Shown: positions 15,575 to 22,673 of the stretch, one piece after another
Position numbering within the stretch: position 1 is the stretch's first letter
Layout of the letters: the number at the start of each line of letters is the position of its first letter
Source: Achromobacter sp.
Lineage (GTDB): Bacteria > Pseudomonadota > Gammaproteobacteria > Burkholderiales > Burkholderiaceae_B
Direction: 5' to 3'
NCBI GenBank assembly: GCA_003454835.1
Contig: DMTA01000246.1
Span: 1-23,557, forward strand
Length of the DNA: 23,557 nucleotides
The notes under the pieces: model-generated
Seen by the model: only the letters and a program-made list of their open reading frames with translations
Database searches by the model: none
What the model was told of the DNA's origin: nothing
Translations under genes and position numbers: made by a program

Positions 15575-17013
15575 ATCTGCACCGGCACGAAGATCTTGTC
15601 TTCGCCGCGCTGCACCAGCAAGGCCACGGTCTTGCCCGCCTTCGACAACTCGGCCTTCACCTGGCCGACGTTGTGCACCGGCACTCCATTCAGCGACAGC
15701 AGCACGTCGCCGGGCTGAATGCCAGCCTTGGCGGCGGGGCCTGCAGAACGCTCGATGAGCAGGCCTTCCGCCCCCGACTCCTGCTGCTCCTGCGGGCTCA
15801 GGGGGCGCAGCGCCAGGCCAAGCTGGCCGCGCTGCACTTCCTGCCCGTCGGCCGACGCCTGGGTCTTGTCCTTGGGCACGCCGCCCAGCGTTGCGACCAT
15901 CTCCTTCTGCCCGCCATTGCGCCACACGTCCAGCTTGATCTTCTCGCCGGGGGCGGCCATCGTGATCGTCGACGCCAGGTCGCCGGAAGACACGATGGTC
16001 TTGCCGTCGATCTTGCGCACCACGTCGCCCGGCTGCAGGCCGGCTTTTTCAGCGGCGCTGCCCTTTTCGACGCTCGACACCAGCGCGCCCGACGGCGAAT
16101 CCAGCTTGAACGAGTCGGCCAGATCCTGGTTCACTTCCTGCACCGTCACGCCCAGACGCGCATGCTGCACCTTGCCGTGCTCGAGGATCTGGTCCTTGAT
16201 CTTGTAAGCCAGATCAATGGGGATCGAGAACGACAGGCCCTGGAAGCCGCCGGTGCGGCTGTAGATCTGCGAGTTGATGCCCACGACTTCACCGCGGTCA
16301 TTGAACAGCGGGCCGCCCGAGTTGCCGGGGTTCACGGCCACGTCGGTCTGGATGAACGGCACCGAAGTGTCGTCCGGCAGCGAACGGCCCTTGGCGCTGA
16401 CGATGCCGGCGGTGGCGGTGTTTTCCAGCCCATAGGGCGAGCCGATGGCCAGCACCCATTCGCCGACCTGCAGTTTGTTCACGTCGCCGACCTTGATGAC
16501 CGGCAGGTTCTTCGCCTCGATCTTGATGACGGCGACGTCGGTCTGCGGGTCGGCGCCCAGGACCTTGGCCTTGTATTCGCGGCGGTCGGTCATTTTCACG
16601 GTCACTTCCTTGGCATCCTGGACCACGTGCGCGTTGGTCAGGATGATGCCGTCGGAACTCACGATGAAGCCCGAGCCTTCGCCGCGCATCGGGACTTCAC
16701 GGGCCGGCGCGCGGCCTCGTGCACCGGGGACCTGGCCAAAGAACTGCGCGAACGGGTCGTCGCTTTCCGCGGCCGACACCTTGCGCGTGCCGCTGACGCT
16801 GATGTTGACGACGGCCGGGCCGGACTCGCGCGTGATCTGCGCGAAGTTGGGCGGCACGGACGCGCTGATCGGCTGGGCCGCAGCGGTGGCGGCGGGGGCT
16901 TCGGCAGCCATCGAAACGCTGCCGGTCAAAGCGGTTGCGCCTGCGCCGCCAATGGCGCCGGCTGCCAGCAGCGCCAGGACGAGGCGCGAGGGTTTCATTT
17001 GCGTGGTCTTCAT
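15568..17013 (-). CDS. mucD: DegP/MucD (HtrA) family periplasmic serine protease
   Basis: This is a 481-residue trypsin-like protease with two PDZ domains that degrades or refolds damaged envelope proteins. An N-terminal signal sequence is visible (positive MKTTQMKPSR, a hydrophobic Leu/Ala stretch, likely cut near residues 36-38). The catalytic triad is His129 (TNAHVV), Asp159 (TDVAVIK) and Ser232 (NPGNSGGPL). PDZ1 starts near LGVTVQEVNQ, and PDZ2 near QLGLALRPLSPQEQQ. The ATG at 17013 is chosen because AGGAG lies 6 bases upstream; the ATG at 17031 lacks this. It lies downstream of the two-component pair on the same strand. degQ/degP are equally fair names. Confidence 0.92.
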   Translation of the reverse strand: MKTTQMKPSRLVLALLAAGAIGGAGATALTGSVSMAAEAPAATAAAQPISASVPPNFAQITRESGPAVVNISVSGTRKVSAAESDDPFAQFFGQVPGARGRAPAREVPMRGEGSGFIVSSDGIILTNAHVVQDAKEVTVKMTDRREYKAKVLGADPQTDVAVIKIEAKNLPVIKVGDVNKLQVGEWVLAIGSPYGLENTATAGIVSAKGRSLPDDTSVPFIQTDVAVNPGNSGGPLFNDRGEVVGINSQIYSRTGGFQGLSFSIPIDLAYKIKDQILEHGKVQHARLGVTVQEVNQDLADSFKLDSPSGALVSSVEKGSAAEKAGLQPGDVVRKIDGKTIVSSGDLASTITMAAPGEKIKLDVWRNGGQKEMVATLGGVPKDKTQASADGQEVQRGQLGLALRPLSPQEQQESGAEGLLIERSAGPAAKAGIQPGDVLLSLNGVPVHNVGQVKAELSKAGKTVALLVQRGEDKIFVPVQIG

Positions 17014-17064
17014 GTCGGCTCCTGCGATCATGTTGGGAACATGGCGCTATCTTCGGGCCGCACA

Positions 17065-17081
17065 CTTAGGTGAAACTTAAG
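17065..17081 (-). promoter_or_regulatory. Candidate PmrA/QseB-type response regulator box upstream of the protease gene
   Basis: CTTAGG-TGAAA-CTTAAG on the plus strand (read CTTAAG-TTTCA-CCTAAG on the minus strand) has the 6-5-6 direct-repeat layout with CTTAA-like half sites known for PmrA and QseB regulators. It lies 52-68 bases upstream of the protease ATG. The adjacent regulator gene belongs to this OmpR/PhoB subgroup, so local control is plausible but inferred. Confidence 0.45.
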
Positions 17082-17190
17082 CGGTGAAATTCACGTTAAG
17101 CGGTGAAATTCACGTTAAGCGGTGAAATTCACGTCGAGCGGGTAAATTCACGTCGAGCGGGGAAATTCACGTCAAACAGGGAAATCCACG
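17077..17190. repeat. 19-bp tandem repeat array at the kinase 3' end
   Basis: Six contiguous 19-base units are present. Read on the minus strand the unit is CGTGAATTTCACCGCTTAA. The three units nearest the protease (17077-17133) are identical. The next two (17134-17152, 17153-17171) differ at a few positions. The sixth (17172-17190) is the last codons and stop of the kinase gene, matching its neighbour at 15 of 19 positions. Each intact unit contains the dyad GTGAATTTCAC and a CTTAA. The array ends at the PmrA-like box. Confidence 0.9.
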
Positions 17191-18500
17191 CGCGCGCGCA
17201 GACCTTGGCCGGTCGGCGCGTCTTCAAGAGTGATGGTGGCGCCGTGGCGGTCGGCAATGGTGCGCGCGATGGCCAATCCCAATCCGCTGCCATGCGTCGT
17301 GTTGCCTTCGGCGCGGTAGAAGCGGTCGAACACGCGTTCCCGCTCATGGACCGGGATGCCCGGCCCCTCGTCGTCGATCAGCAGCGAAATGCGGTCCGGG
17401 CCGTGGTCCAGACGCATCCCGATGCGGCCGCCGGCAGGCGAGTGCTTGATTGCATTGTCGAGCAGATTGCGCACCAGCAGCACCAGCGCATCGCGATTGC
17501 CCTGCACCTGTGCCAGCGCGTCGCCTTCCAGCGTGATGTCGATGGATTTGGCGTTCGCTTCGGGCAGCGTCTCGGACAGAGCCTGACGCAGCACATCCGT
17601 CAGATCCACCGGCGTCAGCGGCGTCTGCTCCTGCGCGCCTTCCTGGCGCGCCATCGACAGCAACTGCTCGACCAGCCGCGTGGCACGGTCGATGCCGGCA
17701 GCCAGGCGCTGTTCGGCAAGCTGGCGGGCGTCTGGGTCTGCCGCGCGTTGCAGCGCCTGCATCTGCAGCCGCAACGCCGCCAGCGGCGAGCGCAGTTCAT
17801 GCGCCGCGTCGCCCACAAATTGCTTCTGCTGCGCGAATGCGCCGCGCATGCGTTCGAGCAGCAGGTTCAGTTCCTGCACCAGCGGACGGATTTCATCGGG
17901 CAACCCGCGCACGCTGATCGGCGACAGGTCTTCGGGCTGGCGCGCAGCCACCTGCGCCTGCGCGCGCTTGACCGGGCGCAGCGACCAACTGACGACGCAC
18001 CAGATGATCAACATCAGCAGCGGTGCGGCGGCGGCAATCGGCGCGACGGTGCGCAGCGCGAGGGCGCTGGCCATGTTCTTGCGCACGCGCATGTCCTGCG
18101 CCACCTGAATCACCTGGAAGGGCGTGGCCAGCGAATACACGCGATAGGTTTCGCCTTCCAGCTTCGCGTCGGAAAATCCCAATACGATCTGACTGGGCAG
18201 GCGCAGGCGCGAGCGCGAATTGAAGACGCGCAGGCCGTCTGGCGTCCAGATCTGGATGATGAGGTCATCGGCGACCGGCGATCCGGCGCCGCGCGCATGT
18301 GTTGGGCCGGTGCTGAGCAGTCCGTCGCCGGTGCCGAGCGACAGGGCGGTGCGCTGCAACAGCGAGTCGAAGATGTCGTCGGCCTGCGCCAGGGTGCTGC
18401 GGTAGGCGATTGCGCCTTGCACCAGCGCGCCGACCGCGATGGCGGCCAGCAGAAAGAAAAGCAGCCGGGCTCTCAGCGAATAGCTAAGCGGAATGCTCAT
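17172..18500 (-). CDS. Two-component sensor histidine kinase, QseC/PmrB-like
   Basis: This 442-residue membrane kinase should phosphorylate the regulator encoded just upstream. It has a first membrane helix at about 11-33, a periplasmic 2CSK_N-like sensor region (DDIFDSLLQRTALSLG, 41-56, onward), and a second helix at about 153-174. The HisKA box is VGDAAHELRSPLAALRLQ with phospho-acceptor His234. ATPase motifs are NLLDNAIKHSPAGG, DDEGPGIP, the F box DRFYRAEG and GSGLGLAI. The start overlaps the regulator stop as ATGA. The final codons form one unit of a 19-bp tandem array. The signal is unknown. Confidence 0.92.
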   Translation of the reverse strand: MSIPLSYSLRARLLFFLLAAIAVGALVQGAIAYRSTLAQADDIFDSLLQRTALSLGTGDGLLSTGPTHARGAGSPVADDLIIQIWTPDGLRVFNSRSRLRLPSQIVLGFSDAKLEGETYRVYSLATPFQVIQVAQDMRVRKNMASALALRTVAPIAAAAPLLMLIIWCVVSWSLRPVKRAQAQVAARQPEDLSPISVRGLPDEIRPLVQELNLLLERMRGAFAQQKQFVGDAAHELRSPLAALRLQMQALQRAADPDARQLAEQRLAAGIDRATRLVEQLLSMARQEGAQEQTPLTPVDLTDVLRQALSETLPEANAKSIDITLEGDALAQVQGNRDALVLLVRNLLDNAIKHSPAGGRIGMRLDHGPDRISLLIDDEGPGIPVHERERVFDRFYRAEGNTTHGSGLGLAIARTIADRHGATITLEDAPTGQGLRARVDFPV

Positions 18501-19156
18501 GTTTTGGGGATGACATAGCCGACGCCTCTGACGTTCTGGATCAGGTTGGGACCCAGTTTCTTGCGCAGGCCATGAATATAAACCTCAACGGCATTGCTGC
18601 TGATGCTGTCTTTCCAGCTGTAGAGCTTTTCCTCGAGCTGGGCGCGCGAAAAAATCATGCCGGGCCGCGCGATCAGCGGTTCCAGCACCGCCCATTCGCG
18701 GGCGGTCAACGCCACCGGCGCGCCGTCGACCATGGCGGCGTGCGACTGCGGGTCAATGGTGACGCCTTCGTGCTCGAAGATGGGCTCGGCCCGGCCCGCG
18801 CTACGGCGGATCAGGGCTCGCATGCGTGCAAGCAGTTCGTCCACGTCATAGGGTTTGACGATGTAGTCGTCCGCCCCCGCGTCCAGTCCTGCGATCCGGT
18901 CGCTGACCGCGTCGCGTGCGGTGGCGATGAGCACCGGCGTGCGGTCCTTGCGCGTGCGCATGTCTCGCAGCAGCGTCAGGCCGTCCCGCTTGGGCAGGCC
19001 CAGGTCGAGCAGTACGAGGTCGTAGGGATCGGTGCGCAGCGCAGAGTCCGCCGCGCTGCCGTCCCGAACCCAATCGACGGCGTAGTGTTCCGCGCGCAGG
19101 CAGTCCAATACGCTTTCGCCGATCATCATGTCGTCTTCAACGAGAAGAATGCGCAT
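18497..19156 (-). CDS. OmpR/PhoB-family response regulator, QseB/PmrA-like
   Basis: This 219-residue regulator has an N-terminal receiver domain with acidic pocket Glu7-Asp8-Asp9, phospho-acceptor Asp51 (LVLLDLGLPKRDG) and Lys101 (IVKPYD). The C-terminal winged-helix DNA-binding domain has LTAREWAVLEPLIARPGMIFSRAQLEEKLYSW, NAVEVYIHGLRKKLG and VRGVGYVI. Sequence style is that of the QseB/PmrA/TctD group. It starts at ATG 19156 and overlaps the kinase gene. Targets are unknown; the box at 17065-17081 before the protease gene is one candidate. Confidence 0.92.
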   Translation of the reverse strand: MRILLVEDDMMIGESVLDCLRAEHYAVDWVRDGSAADSALRTDPYDLVLLDLGLPKRDGLTLLRDMRTRKDRTPVLIATARDAVSDRIAGLDAGADDYIVKPYDVDELLARMRALIRRSAGRAEPIFEHEGVTIDPQSHAAMVDGAPVALTAREWAVLEPLIARPGMIFSRAQLEEKLYSWKDSISSNAVEVYIHGLRKKLGPNLIQNVRGVGYVIPKT

Positions 19157-19236
19157 GGTTTATTCCGCTGGGATGGTCCAAGGAGGTTGGATGCTTGGCG
19201 GTCGGCGCGAGTTCCCGCCCGGGTTGGTGGCAGGTT

Positions 19237-19245
19237 GGGGGGGGG
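19237..19245. repeat. Poly-G tract (9 G) upstream of the response regulator gene
   Basis: An uninterrupted run of nine G on the plus strand (nine C in the direction of transcription) lies about 80 bases upstream of the regulator ATG, between the tRNA-Thr terminator and the gene. Homopolymer tracts of this kind can vary in length by slippage. Confidence 0.7.
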
Positions 19246-19271
19246 CAGAATGAAATAGGGGGCGGAAATGA

Positions 19272-19299
19272 AAAAAGCAGCCCGAGAGGGCTGCTTTTT
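19272..19299 (-). terminator. Intrinsic terminator of tRNA-Thr
   Basis: A 12-bp stem AAAAAGCAGCCC / GGGCTGCTTTTT with a GAGA loop lies 8 bases beyond the CCA end of tRNA-Thr on the minus strand. It has a T run there from the AAAAAA on the plus strand, and would also isolate the regulator promoter from the tRNA. Confidence 0.85.
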
Positions 19300-19306
19300 G
19301 GAAATC

Positions 19307-19382
19307 TGGTGCCGGCAATAGGAGTCGAACCTACGACCTTCGCATTACGAATGCGCTGCTCTACCAACTGAGCTATGCCGGC
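19307..19382 (-). tRNA. tRNA-Thr (anticodon CGT)
   Basis: A 76-base cloverleaf is read on the minus strand: acceptor stem GCCGGCA / TGCCGGC, D-arm GCTC-AGTTGGTA-GAGC, anticodon stem GCGCA-TTCGTAA-TGCGA with CGT at 19347-19349, T-arm with GGTTCGACTCC, discriminator A and an encoded CCA (19307-19309). CGT decodes ACG (Thr). Confidence 0.95.
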
Positions 19383-19487
19383 AAGACCATTTGCTGTTGT
19401 TTCTGGACCGAGCCTGAAAGCGCAAGCAAAACATCTTTTTTCTCCCAGTTCGCTGCCTTTTTTGGGGCCCGATCTGGAAAGACCGAA

Positions 19488-19493
19488 ACTATA
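19488..19493 (-). promoter_or_regulatory. Possible promoter -10 for tRNA-Thr
   Basis: On the minus strand TATAGT is followed by TTTCGGTCTTT and CAGATC, the same downstream sequence that follows the tRNA-Asn -10 box on the other strand. A matching -35 is less clear (TTGCTG lies 21 bases upstream, too far). This would give a leader of about 100 bases before tRNA-Thr. Confidence 0.4.
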
Positions 19494-19551
19494 TCAGAGT
19501 TTTTTCGAGATGGGCAGCAACGAGCTAAAAAAATTCAGAAAAAAAGGGGAT

Positions 19552-19580
19552 TTGCGTGCGCTGAATTTTTAGTTCATAAT
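19552..19580 (+). promoter_or_regulatory. Sigma-70 promoter for tRNA-Asn
   Basis: TTGCGT (19552-19557) and CATAAT (19575-19580) are separated by exactly 17 bases, and the tRNA begins 16 bases after the -10 box. The preceding stretch is A/T rich, compatible with an UP element. Confidence 0.7.
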
Positions 19581-19595
19581 TTCGGTCTTGGCAGA

Positions 19596-19671
19596 TCCCC
19601 GATAGCTCAGTCGGTAGAGCGACGGACTGTTAATCCGCAGGTCGCTGGTTCGAGCCCAGCTCGGGGAGCCA
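19596..19671 (+). tRNA. tRNA-Asn (anticodon GTT)
   Basis: A 76-base cloverleaf: acceptor TCCCCGA / TCGGGGA, D-arm GCTC-AGTCGGTA-GAGC, anticodon stem CGGACTGTTAATCCG with GTT at 19629-19631, T-arm GCTGGTTCGAGCCCAGC, discriminator G and encoded CCA at 19669-19671. Confidence 0.97.
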
Positions 19672-19681
19672 AAAGAATGTT

Positions 19682-19711
19682 GGGCCGCTCACGCAAGTGA
19701 GCGGCCCTTTT
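19682..19711 (+). terminator. Intrinsic terminator of tRNA-Asn
   Basis: A perfect 11-bp stem GGGCCGCTCAC / GTGAGCGGCCC with a GCAA loop is followed by TTTT and a further T-rich stretch, 10 bases after the tRNA CCA end. Confidence 0.92.
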
Positions 19712-19832
19712 GGTTTTTGCGCTGGTGTTTCGTATTTGCTGCATGTATTCACTACGTGGGTAGCCGCTACGTGCGCGGGCCACCAGGCGCGTGGTTACCA
19801 AGAGCATGGCCGCTAAGCGTGCATCGAAAAGG

Positions 19833-19902
19833 TCTGCTTCGACCAAGTGTGCTTCGACTAAGAAGGCGATCGGCATGAATGATGACAAGCATGATGACAA
19901 GC
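19833..19902 (+). repeat. Two short tandem repeats at the GTPase gene 5' end
   Basis: TCTGCTTCGACCAAG (19833-19847) is followed by a near copy TGTGCTTCGACTAAG (19848-19862). Shortly after, ATGATGACAAGC occurs twice in tandem (19879-19890, 19891-19902). Read in the GTPase frame they give a Ser/Thr/Lys-rich stretch and then Asp-Lys-His-Asp-Asp-Lys. Confidence 0.75.
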
Positions 19903-20936
19903 GCGACCGCGATCAAAGCGGGCAGGGCGACCGGCCTGTGCAGGACAAGCGCATCGGCGTCACCGTCATCTCGGGCTTTCTGGGCAGCGGCAAGACATCG
20001 CTCTTGAATCGCCTGCTGCGAGAGCCCGCCTATGCCGGCGCGGTGGTCATCGTCAATGAATATGGCGATATCGGTGTCGACCATCATCTGGTTCGTCTGG
20101 CGCCGGACAGGGTCGTGCTGGTCGCGGGCGGTTGCCTGTGTTGCGTGGTCAGCGGCTCAGTGGTCGACACCTTGCGAGATCTCTTCATGCAAGCCCTCGC
20201 GCGCAAGATCAAACCGTTCCGGCACGTCATCATCGAAACCAGCGGTCTTGCCGACCCTGCGCCTATCCTCTTCACGCTGAAACACGAGCGGTTTCTGGCC
20301 GAGCGCTACGCGTATCGTGGCGCAATCGTCGTGGTGTCGGCGGTGCACGGCGCCAATCAACTGGACGCGCAGCCCGAGGCGGCCCGGCAGCTTGCGCTGG
20401 CCGATAAGGTCGTGATCAGCAAATCCGATCTTGGCGATGTGGCGCAACTGCACGATGTCGAACAGGCGGTCGCGGCCGTCAATCCTGGCGCGCGCCGCTT
20501 CGTGCAACGCCCGGATGCGCCTCTGGCCGATGGCTTGCGGGAAAGTCCGGACCTCTTCGCCCGGCGCGATGGGGGCTTCACTGCAACGTGGCTGGGGGCA
20601 TTCTCATTGCCGTCCGCTCGTCGTCATGCGGACGTAAGCGGTTTTTCGCTCACGCTGGAAACGCTGCTGAGCCCGGCGGCGTTTCTGGCGGGCATTGCGC
20701 GCATCCAGGAGCGCTACGGGCAGGGCGTGCTTCGGATGAAGGGTATCGTCTGCTTCGACGGAGAAACACTTCCCTGTGAAGTGCATGGCGTGCATGGCGA
20801 GTTGTATCCGTTGCAATCCTTGAGCGAATGGCCGGATGGTGTGCGCGCCTCTCGGCTGGTGTTCATCATTCGCGGTTTGGAAGTGCCGGAAGTTGCCGCC
20901 GCCGTGCGCCAGGCATTGGGGCAGCCGGCCGCGTGA
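19875..20936 (+). CDS. COG0523 (CobW/YjiA/ZigA-like) G3E GTPase, putative metal chaperone
   Basis: From ATG 19875 the product is 353 residues. It has Walker A GFLGSGKT (34-41), the metal-binding CxCC motif GGCLCC (Cys87, Cys89, Cys90), the switch segment ETSGLADP (121-128), a guanine-recognition SKSD (182-185) and a CobW C-terminal domain with RMKGIVCFDGE. Such proteins deliver zinc, cobalt or other metals using GTP. The N-terminus is rich in Asp, Lys and His (MNDDKHDDKRDRDQ), which may bind metal. The frame stays open upstream with ATG 19806 and GTG 19791, giving a Lys/Ser/Ala-rich lead. ATG 19875 is preferred for its AGAAGG ribosome binding site. No Zur box was identified. Confidence 0.85.
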   Translation: MNDDKHDDKRDRDQSGQGDRPVQDKRIGVTVISGFLGSGKTSLLNRLLREPAYAGAVVIVNEYGDIGVDHHLVRLAPDRVVLVAGGCLCCVVSGSVVDTLRDLFMQALARKIKPFRHVIIETSGLADPAPILFTLKHERFLAERYAYRGAIVVVSAVHGANQLDAQPEAARQLALADKVVISKSDLGDVAQLHDVEQAVAAVNPGARRFVQRPDAPLADGLRESPDLFARRDGGFTATWLGAFSLPSARRHADVSGFSLTLETLLSPAAFLAGIARIQERYGQGVLRMKGIVCFDGETLPCEVHGVHGELYPLQSLSEWPDGVRASRLVFIIRGLEVPEVAAAVRQALGQPAA

Positions 20937-20969
20937 TCGCGCCGAAGGACCCCGTTTCATTGATCGATA

Positions 20970-21010
20970 TTCCGTTGCGGATGCTGCACGGAAATACGGT
21001 ATAACCGGAA
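20970..21010. promoter_or_regulatory. Possible LysR gene promoter with TTCCG/CGGAA elements
   Basis: Upstream of the LysR gene, TTCCG (20970-20974) and CGGAA (20989-20993) form an inverted repeat, with another CGGAA at 21006-21010. TTGCGG and TATAAC are spaced 19 bases apart in the same stretch. Autoregulation is common in this family, but this site is only a weak suggestion. Confidence 0.3.
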
Positions 21011-21037
21011 CGGTCTGATGCACTCGCCGAGCCAATA

Positions 21038-21943
21038 ATGGATCGACTGAAAGCCATGCAGGTGTTCGTCGAGGTTGCCGACCGGGGCAGCCTGTCGGCG
21101 GCTGCCGTCCATCTGGATATGTCTCGCGCCATGGTGTCGCGATACCTGGCCGAGATGGAGCAATGGGTCGGCGTGCGTCTGCTGCATCGCACGACGCGGC
21201 GCCTGAGTCTCACGCCGGCCGGCGCTGAAACCCTTCCGCGCTGCCGCCAGATGCTGGACATGGTCGGTGATCTGCACAGCGCGGTCGCCACGCCGGAAGA
21301 TACGCCGCGCGGCCTGCTGCGCATCACGACGAGCATGTCGTTTGGCGCCCGCCATCTGGCGCCGGCCGTTACCGACTACGTCAAGCGCCACCCCGGAACA
21401 TCCGTGGATCTGATGCTGGTCGAGCGGGCGGTCAATCTGGTGGAAGAGCGCGTCGACCTCGCGGTGCGCATCACCAACGATCTGGATCCCAATCTGATTG
21501 CGCGCAAGCTGGCCGTTTGCCGATCCGTGGTCTGCGCATCCCCGGAATACCTGGCGCGCGAAGGCGTGCCCGCGCGCATCGAAGATCTGTCGTTGCGCAA
21601 TTGCCTGACCCATTCGTATTTCGGCAAGAGCCTGTGGCGTTTCGAGCGCGATGGCGAGCCGGTCGACGTGCCGGTGGGCGGCAGCATCAGCGCCAACGAA
21701 GTGTCGGTGTTGTGCAGTGCGGCGGTGGAGGGGGCGGGCATTGCCATGTTGCCGACTTACTACGCGGCGGAATATATCGCCTCGGGCAAGCTGCAGGTCA
21801 TCCTGCCTCAATGCAAACCCCAGGAACTCGGCATTTATGGGGTGTACGCCTCGCGTCGGCAGATGCCCCTGATTCTGCGTTCGATGCTGGATTATCTTGC
21901 CGAGCGGCTGGGGTCGGTGCCGTGGGACAAGCCTGGGGGCTAG
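21038..21943 (+). CDS. LysR family transcriptional regulator
   Basis: This 301-residue LysR-type regulator has an N-terminal winged helix-turn-helix (about residues 5-62; GSLSAAAVHLDMSRAMVSRYLAEMEQWVGVRLLHRTTRRLSLTPAG). The periplasmic-binding-protein-like effector domain starts near RGLLRITTSMSFGARHLAP. The style (MSRAMVSRYLAEME, LLHRTTRRLSLT) is that of the CrgA/DmlR subgroup. It starts at ATG 21038 about 100 bases after the GTPase gene and may be transcribed separately. No divergent target gene is present, so its regulon and ligand are unknown. Confidence 0.93.
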   Translation: MDRLKAMQVFVEVADRGSLSAAAVHLDMSRAMVSRYLAEMEQWVGVRLLHRTTRRLSLTPAGAETLPRCRQMLDMVGDLHSAVATPEDTPRGLLRITTSMSFGARHLAPAVTDYVKRHPGTSVDLMLVERAVNLVEERVDLAVRITNDLDPNLIARKLAVCRSVVCASPEYLAREGVPARIEDLSLRNCLTHSYFGKSLWRFERDGEPVDVPVGGSISANEVSVLCSAAVEGAGIAMLPTYYAAEYIASGKLQVILPQCKPQELGIYGVYASRRQMPLILRSMLDYLAERLGSVPWDKPGG

Positions 21944-22033
21944 TGCCGGCCTGCGTACCGGGCGGTACGTCGAACTTCAGGTCAGGCCATGGACCGTGCC
22001 GCATGCGAGGCCGCGAACTGCGTGCGCTGCAGC

Positions 22034-22061
22034 TTGAGGCCCGAATATATGGCGGTATAAT
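22034..22061 (+). promoter_or_regulatory. Strong sigma-70-like promoter without an assigned gene
   Basis: TTGAGG (22034-22039) and a perfect TATAAT (22056-22061) are 16 bases apart. Transcription would start near 22068 and run into the gene-poor stretch before scpB. No open reading frame with a plausible start and family match follows within several hundred bases. Confidence 0.6.
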
Positions 22062-22630
22062 TTGCCGGCATTTGACTCAGAAAATACCTAACAATCGTTC
22101 CGGCCTGGTGGCAGGCCGGCGCAATCCAGAGCCCTGCTCGGTTTGCGCAAGGGGGCGAGCCGGTCTGGCAGTGGCGTGTCCGCCGCACGGCAATGGCCGA
22201 TGCCCGTCGGTTCTAGTCTTTGCTATCAATTTTTGCGGAAAAGGTTGGTGCCGAAGTTTCCGGCGCGTTCCGCAGCCATATTGGCGATAGGCGTCAGCGT
22301 TGCTGGCGCCAGCTTTTCCAGAATTTGCTCAGACGTTTTGCCGCGGCCGCGCAGCCGCGGCAGGCATTCCGCCTTACGGGCGCCAGCGTGGCGTTTTAGC
22401 GCATGGCGGCGCCATGAGGCGGGGGTGCGGTGGTAAACAGGAACCCAGTGACAATTTCGCAAGCCAACATTGACTGTTGCGTCGCCGCTTTTGCGGCGGC
22501 TTGGTCGTTTGCGGGTGAGCGTCGCGCGGGAGTCTCCGTGGGTAGCCGTGCCGAGATGTCTGGATTCGGATTCCGCAGCGCCGCGGGTAGTGGCGTCGAC
22601 ATGCATCGCGGTGCGGGTTTGCATGGCAAC

Positions 22631-22673
22631 ACTGGCCGCTCGATGACTGGCCGCTCGATGACTGGCCGCTCGA
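22631..22673. repeat. 15-bp tandem repeat, 2.9 copies
   Basis: ACTGGCCGCTCGATG is repeated exactly at 22631-22645 and 22646-22660, with a third copy missing its last two bases at 22661-22673, followed by a T-rich run. It lies beyond the tRNA-fMet terminator on the minus strand. Confidence 0.9.

Noticed and set aside
17077..17171. CRISPR array
   Set aside because: The units are contiguous 19-mers with no unique spacers and no cas genes nearby.
17103..18518. A 471-residue plus-strand frame opposite the kinase gene
   Set aside because: Antisense shadow: the kinase H, N, G1, F and G2 boxes are intact on the minus strand.
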